From the NCBI RefSeq assembly GCF_030272615.1, contig NC_081408.1:406610889-406674888 (forward strand): DNA of 64,000 nucleotides, in the 5' to 3' direction. A program made the position numbers and the translations under genes. Shown one piece after another: positions 35,202 through 47,200 of the stretch. Origin of the DNA: Cryptomeria japonica (taxonomy: Eukaryota; Streptophyta; Pinopsida; Cupressales; Cupressaceae). Below the pieces are notes generated by a model. It was not told the DNA's origin and did no database searches. It saw nothing but the letters and a program-made list of their open reading frames with translations. Position 1 is the stretch's first letter. Each line of letters opens with the position of its first letter.

Positions 35202-36290
35202 GTGGATACCCTATCTCCAGTGTCTACCCCTCTTCCTACTCCTCCCATTGCATCTCTTCAGGATTATTTTGAGGATGATTTTGATGATGTTGTTGATGAT
35301 CCACCATCCCAACCTCCACCTTCTCCACCTCATATGCCCAAGTGGGCTCGCTTTACTATTGAGGCGGCAAGATCTATGGCTGGTGATCCTTCAAATACTC
35401 GACGCACCTGTTCTCATACTGTGGGTTCTAGTCTTTTTAGTCATACCATTTCAGATGATCCTCAAAAGATTTCAGAGGCAACAAGACACCCTGAGTGGGA
35501 TTGTGCTATGGATGAGGAGTATTCTTCTTTGATGAGGAATAATACTTGGGATCTGTGTCCTCTTCCTAATGGTAAAAAGATGGTTTGGTGCCGATGGTTG
35601 TATCGCACCAAGTATGTTGTTGATGGTTCAATTGATAAGTACAAAGCATGTCTTGTTGTGAAGGGTTTCTCACAGATTGAGGGTATTTATTACTCTGAGA
35701 CATTTGCCCCTATCACCAAGATGAACTTTATTCGCTTTGTACTATCCCTTGCAGCTTCTAGGGGATGGCCCATTTTTCAGATGGATGTGAAGAGTGCTTT
35801 CTTGCATGGAGACCTACAGGAGAAAATCTATATGGAGTAGCCTCAGGGATTTTTGTAGGATAGTTCTTTGGTTTGTAGACTTCGACGTTCATTGTATGGT
35901 CTCAAACAGGCCCCTCGGGCTTGGTATGAGAAGATGGACTCTTTCTTGCTCTTCACTGGTTTCACACACTATCATTCTGATCACACATTGTACATTCAAC
36001 TTCTTGAGGGTGAGATCCTGATTCTTGTGCTATATGTTGATGATCTCCTCATCACAGGTAGCTCATCCTCTATGATTCAACATGTTCAGTGAGATTTGAT
36101 GGACCAGTTTGATATGACAGATCTCGGTCTTCTGCACTATTTTCTTGGTCTTCAGGTGATTCAGTCTTCTAATGGGATCTACATTTACCAACAAAAGTAT
36201 GCTCTTGACATGCTTTAGCACTTTGGCATGCTTGATTGCAAGCCTGCCCCCACTCTTTTTTAGTCAGGGGTTGTTTTGATTACTCCTTGA
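35202..36290 (+). pseudogene. pol: Element D reverse transcriptase
   Basis: An acidic/proline spacer precedes the Copia RT: ATRHPEWDCAMDEEY, KMVWCRWLYRTKY, FQMDVKSAFLHGDLQEKIY, SLYGLKQAPRAWYEKM and the intact catalytic LYVDDLLITG (near 36030), then HYFLGLQV. Stops in frame are TAG 35838, 35856, 36216 and 36261, plus TGA 36090 and 36288. Each TAG falls where glutamine is normal. Confidence 0.88.
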
Positions 36291-36992
36291 TCCACTCCTT
36301 CAGTAGATTCTACACTTTACAGGCAGTTGGTTGGTAGTTTGTTGTACCTGACACACACTCGTCCTGACCTTTCCTTTGCGATTGGCCTTGTCTCTTGATT
36401 CTCCCATGATCCTCATGAGAGTCATTGTCAAGCTGCCAAATGTATTTTGCGGTATGTTTGGGGCTCTATTTCTCATGGAATTCATTACACATCAGAGGAA
36501 CCTCACATTTTTGGCTACAATGACTCAGATTGGGCTAGTGATGTCAATGATCGGAAGTCTACTTCTGGCTTTGTTTTTTGTCTTGGCTCTGGTCCTATCA
36601 CATGGTCTTGCAAGAAGTAGACTGCTCATGCATTATCATCTATAGAGGCTGAGTACCGATCTATTGTGCTCACAACTTAGGAGTTCTTATGGCTTCGACA
36701 GTTGATGACTAAGTTTGGTTTTCCTCCTGATAGTCCCACTATTCTTTGGTGTGACAATCAGAGTGCTATTCACATTTCTCACAACCCAGTAGAGCATTAG
36801 CAGATGAAGCACATTGAGCTTCACATGCATTTCATCTGCCAGTTCATTCAGGATGGTTCTCTCATTTTGGAGAACATTCCCACTACCGAGTAGATTGCAG
36901 ACATCTTCATGAAACCTTTTGCATCGTCGTGCTATCTTTAGTTGCGCTCTATGCTTGGGGTGAAGGAAGTTGTCGTTGGGGGGTCTTTATGA
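36291..36992 (+). pseudogene. pol: Element D RNase H
   Basis: It starts YRQLVGSLLYLTHTRPDLSF. RNase H motifs are GYNDSDWASDVNDRKSTSGF, LSSIEAEYRS, LWCDNQSAIHISHNP and IADIFMKP. The frame ends at TGA 36990-36992. In-frame TAG codons at 36618, 36678, 36798, 36891 and 36939 fit CAG; TGA 36396 fits CGA. Confidence 0.86.
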
Positions 36993-37203
36993 GGCCTTCA
37001 TTCATTCATATTTCTTTCAGGATGTTCTTTTATCTCTTTTTGGAGAGGAGTTTTTTCCCATTGGGTTTTCTCCTTTTTCTCCGTTTCATAGAGATTCCCT
37101 TGTATTTGGGTACCTGATCAGGTGTTGTTGTTGGGACCCATCTTTCCTGCTTTCAGTAGTTGTTCTAGGTTTTAGCTTCTCCCTGAGTCTATCTTAAGGG
37201 GGG
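36993..37203 (+). other. Element D 3' untranslated region and polypurine tract
   Basis: 211 T-rich bases ending in TCTTAAGGGGGG (37192-37203), the polypurine tract next to the 3' LTR. Confidence 0.8.
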
Positions 37204-37568
37204 TGTTAGAGTAATCAAGTCTTTATTTGATTAATTAAATGACATTTGTTTAATTAATTAAGTTCCCCTTTATCTCTTTTACACTTAAGCTAACATTAGG
37301 TGCATAATAATTAATTCTTTTATTAATTATTATGTGCAAGCTTAGGGTTTTCCCTTTTAGGGTTTTTTAACCTATTAGAGGTTGAATCTTTTCTTTTGTA
37401 TCATAATTCTATTACACATTTTTGTGAATACAGAGCTCTCACATTCTTAAGCATTTTTCCTGTGTTTATGTCTTTCTCCTTTGCTTCCTTGCTTCTCCTT
37501 GTAACAAGTTTATTCAGCTTGCAAAGATCATTTGGGCTCCTATGGTGTTGTATTTCTCAACTCTCACA
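37204..37568 (+). repeat. Element D 3' LTR
   Basis: 365 bp, TGTTAGAGTA to CTCTCACA, about 95% like the 5' LTR by eye, with a three-base insertion near 37495. Confidence 0.93.
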
Positions 37569-37774
37569 AGAATATAGGATTTACCAATCTCAGAAAACAT
37601 CAGTGGTAAAAACTTATCCTTGTTTTCTTCCACCTATTTTTTTTCTTACCTATCTTTCTGCGAATAGACTATACCTGTCTGTGAGCTACATATGTATTAT
37701 TTAAGTATTTATCTCTTAAGTCTTCCTCTGTGACTTCCTTCACTAAAAACTCAAATTAAATCCATTTATAAATA

Positions 37775-37813
<39 letters not shown>

Positions 37814-40049
37814 GCATTTCAAATAAACTTCGGAACAAAATTATTATCGGGCATTATAAAATTAGATTTGCATAAACTTTGGAATGAAATTATTATCAGG
37901 CATTACTTTTATTATTGGTTGTTGTGGGTGGAAGGTGAGGTGGGCACGTGGGACCCCACCCACCCCACTCCCTGCGGCCTCTGCTAGGGTAGTGGGCTAC
38001 AAGGGGTATGGGGTGGGCAGGGGCCCACAGGCCCACCTCCCCATTCCCTCTCCCCCAACCTTCAACAACCTCTTTAAAAGCAGTAATGCAACTAATTTAA
38101 ATTTACTTATTTTCCTTGCCATTCAAAAATTTATTAAGTGGATCCCAGTTGAATGGAAATTGGGCTTTATTAATTAGGTTTAATAATAAATTATTAATAT
38201 TATTGTTATATTAAACTTAGTTAAACATAAATAAATTTTACCAAAGTAAGATTTGGTTATAAAATAATATGGTATTAATTGGTCATAAATATCATCTTGA
38301 TTGGTTGTATTGATGTAAACATTTTGAGTTGGAAGGATTACAATATAATCAATACTTCAATTTCAGCTATTGCTAAATTTGAATATAGATTTGTGTTGAT
38401 CATTTTAAACTTCGATTATGAAATTGACAACATTAATCGTAGATGAGAGATCCATTTCTTCCTTAATAATAAATGAGACAATTTTAGAAGGGAAACTTAG
38501 TTAGGGATAAACCAATGGAATTTAATTTGTAGATGCACTTTGGTGTTATGCATTTATTATTACCATGTAAGTAGTTGTTGTCAATATGCAAGTTACTCAT
38601 TTCTTTTTCACTTTTATTGCAAATTACATATTTGGTACCTAGTTGCGTTACTTATGTTACTTTAGAAAAAAAATTGAATAGTAATTCACTCTTGAATAAT
38701 GTTCACCTAGTAGTAGTAAGTTGTTATTTTCAAGTAATTCTCCTTCCTCTATTTGTATAATCAATTTTATGAGTAGTTTTTCCAATTATTTAATTCTTGC
38801 AATATGATCTCGAACCTAATTACATTAGAATAATGTTTTTTAAAATCTTACCAAGCATTTTAGTTGAGTTTATTAGAAGGAAAACTAAACAAGAGGAGTT
38901 GGAAACAAGAAACTTAGTAGCATTTAGTATTTTTGGTGCCTTTGGGTTATGCTTATAGGTAATTTCATTGTGTTGAACTACTGCACCTAACACCTAATAA
39001 ATCTACAATAACGGCGTATGTGGCATCGTCCCTATAAATCGTCGGGGAGTAATAAGGGTCACATGGAAGTTAAAATCCAAGGGGCAGGTAATCCCCCTTG
39101 GATCGATAATCTAAAAAGATAATATTGAAATGAATTTACATCTGCTCAGTTAAACCTTAGAAAACCCCTTTAGGGTTGGTTGAGTAAGATGCGTTTAGAA
39201 TTTTATTTTATTTTGATGTTTATTTTTACCATTGATAAGGGTCAAGGGTGATGCTTATGATAGGAAATAGGACCTAGTTATTTTAGGCCACAAGCAATAG
39301 GCCACCTTAAGCCCTTTGCTTAAAGCTACCATCGTGGGTAGCAACCATAGAGAAACTGTTTGGGACATTGACCCTAGAAAGGGTTGCTTTATGCCTTGAT
39401 TCCATGCCGAAACGGGTATGTATGCAGTCTAGGGGCAGAGTTGCCCCTAGTACTCAGGCATTTGGGGATGGGGTCTAGGATGTTGTTCAAGCGAGTAGAT
39501 GGTCTGCGAGGTTTCTTGACTCCTCAATCAAAGGAGACATAATCACTAATTGGAAGATAAGGGAAATAAATTTAAAAAAATTAATTCAACGCATACTTGG
39601 AAGGAATCCCATATGGTTTCGCTTGACTTCCTGAGGCTTTAGGCCAAATTCTGAGGTGGAATTCAAGCTTGCATTATGCTATTTTTATTACTCCTAAGGA
39701 CGAAGACCTTGGTGCACCCCTATTAGAGGAGTGTAGTTGATAGAGAGTGACTCAAGACCCTAATGGTCCCGATGAGTCTAAGTCTCTGGCCAGAGCACCT
39801 CTTATCCCAAGTTGGATAGATGCCTACCTCGTTTAGGTAGATGCCTATCCCGTATTGGATAGATGAAACATTTTGTTTCATATGGATAGATGCCTAACCC
39901 ACATGGTTAGATGCTCATCCCGAATGGATGAATACCTAATCCGGTTGGATAGATGCCCAGACTATGTGATTGAATCAAACACAATAAATAAATAAATTAT
40001 AAAAATCAAAAATCAAAAATTGTTGGGTTAAGTAGAGTGGGTTATTACA
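37569..40049 (+). repeat. Element N 3' LTR, segment 3
   Basis: Matches about 8311-11100 of the 5' LTR, except that the CA/TA microsatellite is only about 30 bases here and part of 10410-10440 is missing near 39386. It ends GGGTTATTACA, followed by gtatg (40050-40054). The GC-rich patch is at 37930-38060. Confidence 0.92.
39803..39952 (+). other. Hairpin array near the end of the N 3' LTR
   Basis: Consecutive stems: TATCC/GGATA (39803-39818), CTACCT/AGGTAG (39824-39840), CTATCC/GGATAG (39845-39862), CTAACC/GGTTAG (39894-39910), TCATCC/GGATGA (39915-39931) and CTAATCC/GGATAG with a bulge (39936-39952). Spacers read ATGC or ATG. One unit (about 39863-39889) has lost its left arm here but is recognisable in the other LTR. 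Confidence 0.68.
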
Positions 40050-40084
40050 GTATGATTGTTGTTGTCCTTAAATTACTACATGAA

Positions 40085-41280
40085 CTCCTCCTTGCTGGTT
40101 GGTTATGATAAAGATGTAATTAGTGCCCATTTACTGGTAATTTAAATCTAACATCATCAAGGGTTGTGAGTTTGACACCACCATGTGGAAATTCTTCTAC
40201 AATTTCATAAGGACCCAACTGGAGTGGGTTTGAAGTTTGCCCATGGTGTCCTTTTACTATGAGCTATACGACAAAGCCCAATAGCTTGGTTTGAATGTCT
40301 TTATTTGTATGTACCTATCATGTCATTTGGTTCTCTATTGTTGGATTAATGCAGTGTGTTGCAGAGTCATCTACCTCATTTAATCTAATGCACTGAGTTA
40401 CATTACCTTGTTTGATTGTTCTTGTGACAATCCATGCCTAATTCCAAGGTTGTTCTGAGTGTCTTATATTCATACTCTATCAGCATCATTGTTGTTTTTC
40501 TATATACCAATTCAAAAGGGGGGAATCTGATTGTATTTTTCCATGTTATTCTATAAGCCCATATTGCTTCTGGTAAGCGGTTTTTCCAATCTTGTTTATG
40601 CAGTGGTACTATTTTGGTGAGAATGGCCTCAATTTATCTATTAGTAACCTCTACCTTCCTATTGGCTTGCAGATGGTATGGGGTTTTCTTCTTGTGCCTG
40701 ATGTTATATTCTTCTACTAATGTTGCCACTAGATTGGATGTCAACTGATTTCCCTAGTCTGTGACAATTTGTCTAGGTACCCCATATCTGGTGAAAATAT
40801 CCTCATATAAAATTATGCAACTTTATTATCTCTTGCATGATTCATGACTTTAACACCAATGCACTTAGTTAGGTAGTTATTGCACACCAAGATGTAGGAC
40901 TTACCATTAGAAGGTAGACCAATAGGTCCTATAAAATCCATACCCCACTTGTCAAAAGGGGTAAGGACCACTTGAGGATGTAGGGGCATTTCATCAGATT
41001 TTGTTGGCCTACCCATCCTCTAACACGTGTCACATTTTTTTGTCTACTTCATGATATCTTTATAGATAATAGGTCAATAGTATCTTGTATTCGGAATCTT
41101 CATTGATTTCATTTTTGCAGGAAAATGGCCACCATAGGGCCCATCATGGAAAGCATGAAGGATATGATATGTTTCATCCTCTCTAATGCATATCCTTATC
41201 AGATTTTCTGGCACTGTATAGAGCAAGCATACTAATATCCATGTGAATAAAAAACTCCTTTCTATCAGCATCCTCTTTTC
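40085..41280 (-). pseudogene. pol: Element F integrase
   Basis: Read on the minus strand: the HHCC zinc region (AFHDGPYGGHFP to KKCDTC, about 41150-41040), the core with FDKWGMDFIGP (first Asp, about 40950), IVTD-x-GNQL (second Asp, about 40760, with TAG for the expected glutamine) and KVEVTNR (Glu, about 40640). The C-terminal tail is LGPYEIVEEFPHGGVKL (about 40220), typical of Athila/Tat integrases. Multiple stops interrupt it. It would splice element cDNA into the genome. Confidence 0.78.
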
Positions 41281-41899
41281 CTTTGGTGAAAAGTGTGAAG
41301 GAACCTTGCCTACTACTAAATAATTGGCAATGTCTACATACCATGGTGTGTTGATGCTAATAGAAAATAGGTGCTCATCTGGAAATGAGTCATCAATTGT
41401 AGGTTCTTCTATATTACCTATATTAGTCTAGAAAAAAAAATTCAGCCACAACATTTATTTTTCCTAGCTTGTCTATGATCATAATATCAAATTATTGCAT
41501 CAAGAGTAACCATCCATCAAGCCTCCCTGAGACAACAAGTTTCTTCATCAGGTATTTGATTGCAGCATGGTCTGTATAAACAAATACCTAATATCTAATG
41601 ATATAATGTTTGAATTTTTTCAAGGCATACATAATAACTAATATCTCTTTTTCTATGACAGTGTAATTTAACTCTACTCCTTGGAGATTTTGTTGATGTA
41701 ATAGATTGCATTCTCTATAGCTCCTTCTTTTTGACACAATACTACACCTACTACATGGTCAGAAGAATCCGTATGGATATGAAATGGAAGAGTCCATTGA
41801 GGTCCTTTAAGGATAGGGGCTTGAGTCAAACTAATCTTTAGATCCTCAAATGCCTTATCAAATGTTGGTGTCCATTGAAATTATGCATCCTTGATCAAC
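41281..41899 (-). pseudogene. pol: Element F RNase H
   Basis: Minus strand: FQWTPTFDKAFEDLK, APILKGPQWTLPFHIHTDSS, AIYYINK, EKEILVIMYALKKFKHY and VFVYTDHAAIKYL blocks of gypsy RNase H, with several stops. Confidence 0.72.
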
Positions 41900-42792
41900 A
41901 ATCCATATAATGGTCTTTCTGTTGTGCTGAAGTTACTGATGAATATCTTATAATAACTAGCATGGCTGAGAAAACTTATGACATCCTTCTATTTAGTAAG
42001 AGTTGGTAGATTTTGGATTACCTCAATTGTAGCAGGATCTACCTGAATACCTTTATCAGAGATATAGTGTCCTAAGACTACTCATTCTTACATCATGATG
42101 AAGCATTTCTCACTATTTAATAAGAGGTTGTGATCTTTGCACCTTTTTAGAACCTTATTCAAATTATCCAGTGCTTCTTGGAAGGTATCCCCATAAATAG
42201 TAAAGTCATCTATGTAGATTTTCATTGAATTATGAGAGATGTTTGAGATAATACTAATCACCACCCGTTGAAAAGTTGTTGGTGCATTGCATAGGCCAAA
42301 TGGAAAGACAAAATATGCATAAGTCCCCCATGGGCAAGTGAATGTGGTTTTCTCTTGATCTTTTGGATCTCTCTTGATTTGATTTTATCCACTAGAACCA
42401 TCAAGAAATGAAAAGTATCTCTTCCTTTCCAGAGAATCTATTACTTGGTCAATGAAAGGTAATGGAAAGTGGTCCTTCTTATTTGCTGAATTTAGTTCCC
42501 TATAGTCCACACAAACTATTCATTTCCCTCCCTTTTTAGGAACAATAACCAAGGTAAATACCCACTGACTGTCTGAAATGGGGTAGATGAAACTTGCATC
42601 CAACAATTTTTGCAGTTTGATTTTTATTATCTCCCTTATTGCAAGGTTGACTCTCCTTTGGGTTTGTCTGATTGGTCTTCTATCTTCCTTTATGTAGATC
42701 CCATGTGTACAAATTTTTGGATCCAGACCCTTCATATTTTTATAGTCCCAAGAAAAAGCATCTCTATGTGATTGCAATAGCACAATTAAGGA
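41900..42792 (-). pseudogene. pol: Element F reverse transcriptase
   Basis: Minus strand: FSWDYKNMKGLDPKICTHGI, RPIRQTQRRVN, ASFIYPISDSQWVF and VPKKGGK, then VCVDYRELNSANKKDHFPLP, the PFGLCNAPTTFQR block and the catalytic IYIDDFTIYGD (about 42210). These are the usual order and wording of Athila-type RTs. TGA in place of a usual Trp or Arg near 42517 and several later stops inactivate it. Confidence 0.82.
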
Positions 42793-43326
42793 CTATTGTT
42801 GATCCAAGGTAAGCTTGGTATTGATGATCAAATCCTTTCCTGGTGAAACCTCTATATGTTTTGTTAATTCAATCATAGATGCATCATTAATACTTGGCAT
42901 CTTCATTTCATGGGTCAACAATATATGTAGTAGGTTTGATATTGCAACGTATCTAGAGGTAGTAGATTTGGGAAATAATGTCTGAAGTGGACATGATGAA
43001 CATGCTAGGAAATCATCTGTCATTTCTTCTAGTTCATACTTAGTCTACAAAACTTGAGTAATTACTTGATCATCCTCTTGGAGTTGCATTTAGGGACTTC
43101 TATCAATCGTCATTAGGGTTGCCAAAGAGTTCACCTTGTCTTCTTGCTCTTCACCTAAGTCTAGCCAAATAGGCTTATTTGTCTCCTCATGTGGCTAAGC
43201 TGGAAGATACAAAATAAGTTTCTTGGTACTATCCCCATTGGAAATAGTCATATCCTCAGACCTGCAACCTATATAGGCATCAATTGTGGCCCACAAAGGT
43301 CTTCCTAAAAGGATTGGATATCCTCC
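42793..43326 (-). pseudogene. pol: Element F protease-RT linker
   Basis: Continues the protease frame after the E insertion: YPILLGRPLWATIDAYIG just left of E, then an acidic linker to RT. The E insertion point falls between glycine and tyrosine codons of this sequence. Stops are present at several places. Confidence 0.7.
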
Positions 43327-43492
43327 CGTAGCATCATAAAATTGTGACCTTGCAATTTTTGACTGCATTTGGGTCTTTGCATTGGTGGATGAATCCCTAA
43401 GCCTGATTGGAGACCCAAGACATGCTCAAAACATCAAAAACTTGCATTTTCTGCCACCCTGCATTGCCTTTATGTCATTTCCTATCCTAAAT

Positions 43493-43532
43493 TAGGGTAG
43501 GATAGGGGCATGGTGCCCCTATCCCTACCCTA
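43493..43532 (+). other. Long hairpin in E LTR
   Basis: TAGGGTAGGATAGGGGCA pairs with 43514-43532 across a 3-base loop, with a single one-base bulge. The 3' LTR (50089-50128) keeps the hairpin, with GGGGT/ACCCC in place of GGGGCA/TGCCCC. Confidence 0.8.
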
Positions 43533-43645
43533 TTTTGGGCCTCCCTTGACCTAATCCTGCATTGGGCTTGACAATTGTGAGCAGGAAAAAGTTTTCCTAT
43601 GTCGGCCTAAGACGGAAAATTGGCTAAATACCCCTAATTGGCAAG

Positions 43646-43654
43646 TATATAAGG
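43646..43654 (+). promoter_or_regulatory. TATA box of element E (5' LTR)
   Basis: TATATAAGG, identical in the 3' LTR (50242-50250), about 320 bases into the LTR and downstream of the large hairpin. It is a good plant TATA match; the start site is not known. Confidence 0.65.
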
Positions 43655-44589
43655 AGCATTTCCCCTCCTATTTGCATAAGTTTGAAAGCGAAGTCCAAGA
43701 AAGTGAAAATTAAGTTCAAGAAGAAAAATCAAGCATAAGCAATCATAAGGCAGAATTTTCCAAGCAACATTGTCAATTAGCATTCAAGCATTCAAACATC
43801 CTTTCAAGCATTGAGAATTTCAAGTCTCCTTTCAAGGATAGGTGTTGCATTCAAGTCAAGGATTCAACCATTGAAGAGGAGATCCCTATCGGCATTCAAG
43901 ACATTCTATTCTACATATACTTTCAATCAATTCTATCAACATTTCAATTGCATCCTCTCTTGAGGTGAACTTTACCTTAGACATTTCCTTTCATGTACTT
44001 GCAAGTATTTTTATCATTTGGTCAATTCCAAACTGGGGTTTGACTTGAAGGAAAACCCCCAATCCCAACAACATTTCCTCTCTTTTTTGTGTGTAGGTTG
44101 TAGGTGTGCAGCTATAATTCCAGGCTTAGGCTTGATTTTCAGAGATGAAAAACCCCATTTCGACATGTGGATTTTTCGGAGGACCAAGTATACTTTCAAC
44201 CTGGTCCCAACAACTTTTGCTCAAATTTGCAGGGGAGATTCGTCTTGACATGTTACTGCTAATTCCAGGTGCATAGCTTCATTCCATATCTCTATCTCAA
44301 GATATAATCATTTCTTTGTCATCTTTACACTTAGTCTCAATTCACTTAATTTAACTTGTCTATTTTAAAAGAGGGTTACTTTACTTTCCAAATTTATTGC
44401 AAGCTCCTTACAATTCACTTAGCATTCAATCTCTTTCCATTGAGATTGGATCTAGTGAATTCAACACCCTCTTTTAAATGTAATGTGTGTGAGAAGTTGA
44501 AGGGAATCCTTTGTGAAACTTTCACTCTTCTTTTGAGGGGAGTAAATCTTTCCACTTTATCTCCACTCATCACTTTTCACCACATTACA

Positions 44590-45694
44590 TTTTGGTGGAC
44601 CTGACGTCTTACATGCTTTACATTAAAAATTATTGCATATTTTTTATTTACAAGTTTAATCTCCTTACAAAACTTAGTGGTCAATTCATTCAAAACCTAG
44701 TTGTCAAAATTGAACTTGTGTTTTGCAAAAATTTCTATCTATTATCTTAGATCTGAAAATTACTTTGCTTGTCAAATTCAATTCTTTCATTGTCTTGTTC
44801 AATTTGCAAATCAAATTTACAAAATTAAGTGGTTATATGTCAAAATCCTAATTTTCAAAAATAAACTTGAATTTGTGCAAACATTGGATTCACATTTAAT
44901 TTTTCAGATTTAGGAACTATTTTCAGACTTGTCTTCTTGCCTAAAATTCAAATTTTTCAGTTTACCTCCTTTTTCCAAAATTCAAAATTTCAAAATTTAG
45001 TGGTTAGGCCCTAAAACCCTAATTTTCAAATTTACTTGGATTTTGTGCAAATTTCAATCAATTTCAACCAATTTCAGTTTTCTAAATATCATTTAAGGTG
45101 GCCCTATCCATTAGGTTTGACCTTTTTCAAAATTGCAATTCAATTTCTCATTTTTTTCAAAACCCTAATAGGGTCCTATTTTGACATTCAAACCTTATTT
45201 TTGCCTATGTAGAGATCATAAAATCAATCAATTTTGGGGGGTTAGTTCTTGAATCGTCATAGCTTTCATCCATAAAAAATTCTGAAAAACTTGGGAGGAC
45301 CAGGTACACTTTCAACCTGGTCTTGGACTTTTTCCCCAAAATTTCAAGACTGTTATGACTATATTTAATTGCTTAAATCCAGAAAATTGGCAGATTTTGT
45401 CGAATTTTGATCCCTCTAAAATCAAAAATATTTCCCAATCTCAAGAAAACATTTAAAATTAAGTGGTTAATTATAATATAACCTGATTTTAAAACCTTAC
45501 TTTTGTCAATATTAATTAAGTGGTATCCCATTGGCCCTAATTTTAAATTTCAATCTCTTTTTATCTTAAATTTTCTTGAAAAGTGTGTCATTTCTTCTTT
45601 CCACAAAGTTCAAATTGACTAATCATCATATTGCATTATTCAATTTTGCAAAATTTGTTCCCAGCATTAAAAATTCAAATTTTCCCTCTAGTGC
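44590..45694 (+). other. Element E primer-site region and leader
   Basis: TGGTGGACCTGACG (44593-44606) starts with the TGG expected of a tRNA complement, but I cannot name the tRNA. The rest is T-rich leader without a gene. A perfect hairpin, GACCAGGT / ACCTGGTC with a 9-base loop (45298-45322), repeats a motif of the LTR (44182-44206). Confidence 0.6.
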
Positions 45695-47200
45695 ATGAGT
45701 TTTACAACTATTAGTCCTATCTATACTATCCCTGTTAGACGAAGCATTAGAATTAAGGCTTCCCAAGGTTTAATTCTTGGAGAGATGGAGCCTAATTTGG
45801 GTGACTTCTTCAATAAGAATAATGCTAATTCTTCTCATCCTAGCAACATCCTGATCTACCCAATTGATGATTCTAATGATAAAGAAGAAGCTTTTACTAG
45901 AGTTTCCATAGATCAACTATCAAAATTGGACAATCAATTTGACAACTTCCAACAATGGATGTCCCAAGAATATCCTAATAGTGAAGCTCTTCCATTAATT
46001 GAAGGTCTAAACCGCATGATTCAAAGTAATATGAATGGAATTGATATATTGTGTGGTATTGCTCATATTGTTGATTCTAATGTCATACCTATAAAGAATT
46101 GTGTTGAGACCTTAGGTTATTCACAACCTCCTACACAAATCAATCATTATATTCCTTTAAACACTCCATTGACTAGCACTCCTACTTTCACTTCAAACAT
46201 CATGGCTGCATCAACTCAAAATGTCATACCTACAACCATTAGTCATGGGGGCAATCCCTCTTCCTCAATCAATCCTCCATCTTTATCTATGCCTTCAATA
46301 AGTGTTCCTATTGTCTCTCAACCAATCAATGTGACACAAGGGGGCAATTCATCCAATCATTATATCCCTCCTTTTAGTGTCCCATTTGCTACTCAATCAT
46401 CACCTATACCTACTTACCATAGTATTCCACCACCCTATTCTCTATCAATGCCTTCTTTCAATAACATCACACCACCTTCTCAATCAAACATGTCTAACAT
46501 AAATTCTTCAACTGAAGTAACCATTAATAGTCTTGCCCAAACTGTGTCATCATTGCAACAACAAATCGCTTCTATGAGTCAATCCAAGTTTGGTGTGCCC
46601 ACATTTGATGTTGCGAGCCCACTTTCTCTTGATATTGTTAGATTTGCTTCTCATAAACATGTTGAGGTCCCTCAATTGGAACTCTATAATGTAAAAGATT
46701 ATCCTTTAACACATGTCAAAACATTCCAAACCTTGTGTACAAACTTTGCTTTCCAAATTGTTTACTAGAATGCTCAGAGATAAGACTTTACAATGGTATT
46801 GATATTTTCCTTCCTATTCTATTACTTCTTTTCAACAATTATCAAATGCTTTTATTCAACAATTTCAAAACAACATAGGTCCTAAAATCACTTTGATTGA
46901 TTTAATGCATTGTAAACAAGGTGTTAAAGAAAAAGTGATGATTTCATTGGTAGATATAAGCATTTGTGTCCTCAATTTCTTTTCCAATGGCTGATAATGA
47001 TATTCAAAGAATTTTCATTTCTAATTTGCAAAAATATATTAGGGACAAATTTATCCTTTCTGATTTTACTTCCTTTCCACATCTATGCACAACACTTCAC
47101 AATTATCAACTAATTGTGAGTCAACTGGAGAAATCTACTCCTATGGCTTCGAGTGATAAGGGTGAGAGTTCTCAACAAACATTTGCAAAGTTCAAACCAA
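45695..47200 (+). pseudogene. gag: Element E gag
   Basis: It starts MSFTTISPIYTIPVRRSIRI. A serine/proline/asparagine-rich N-terminal half (to about residue 290) is followed by a gypsy gag core: PQLELYNVKDYPLTHVKTF, then LQWY and SFQQLSNAFIQQF in another frame, DFIGRYKHLC, and IFISNLQKYIRDKF. Frameshifts near 46755 and 46940 split it. It resembles gags of the Tat/Athila branch. It would form the particle. Confidence 0.78.

Larger units (their letters stand above)
31531..37568 (+). mobile_element. Copia LTR retrotransposon D
   Basis: 6,038 bp with LTRs of 362 and 365 bp, a perfect agaat duplication (31526-31530 and 37569-37573), a Met-tRNA-type primer site and a polypurine tract. Gag, protease, integrase, RT and RNase H follow in Copia order. 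By-eye comparison of the LTRs gives about 18 substitutions, mostly transitions (roughly 5%). At least two frameshifts and many TAG/TGA stops inactivate it. Confidence 0.93.
43327..44589 (+). repeat. Element E 5' LTR
   Basis: 1,263 bp. The first base pair of the canonical TG is changed to CG; the 3' LTR keeps TGTAGCG. It ends ACATTACA. A large hairpin lies at 43493-43532, TATATAAGG at 43646-43654 and a second hairpin at 44182-44206. Confidence 0.92.
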
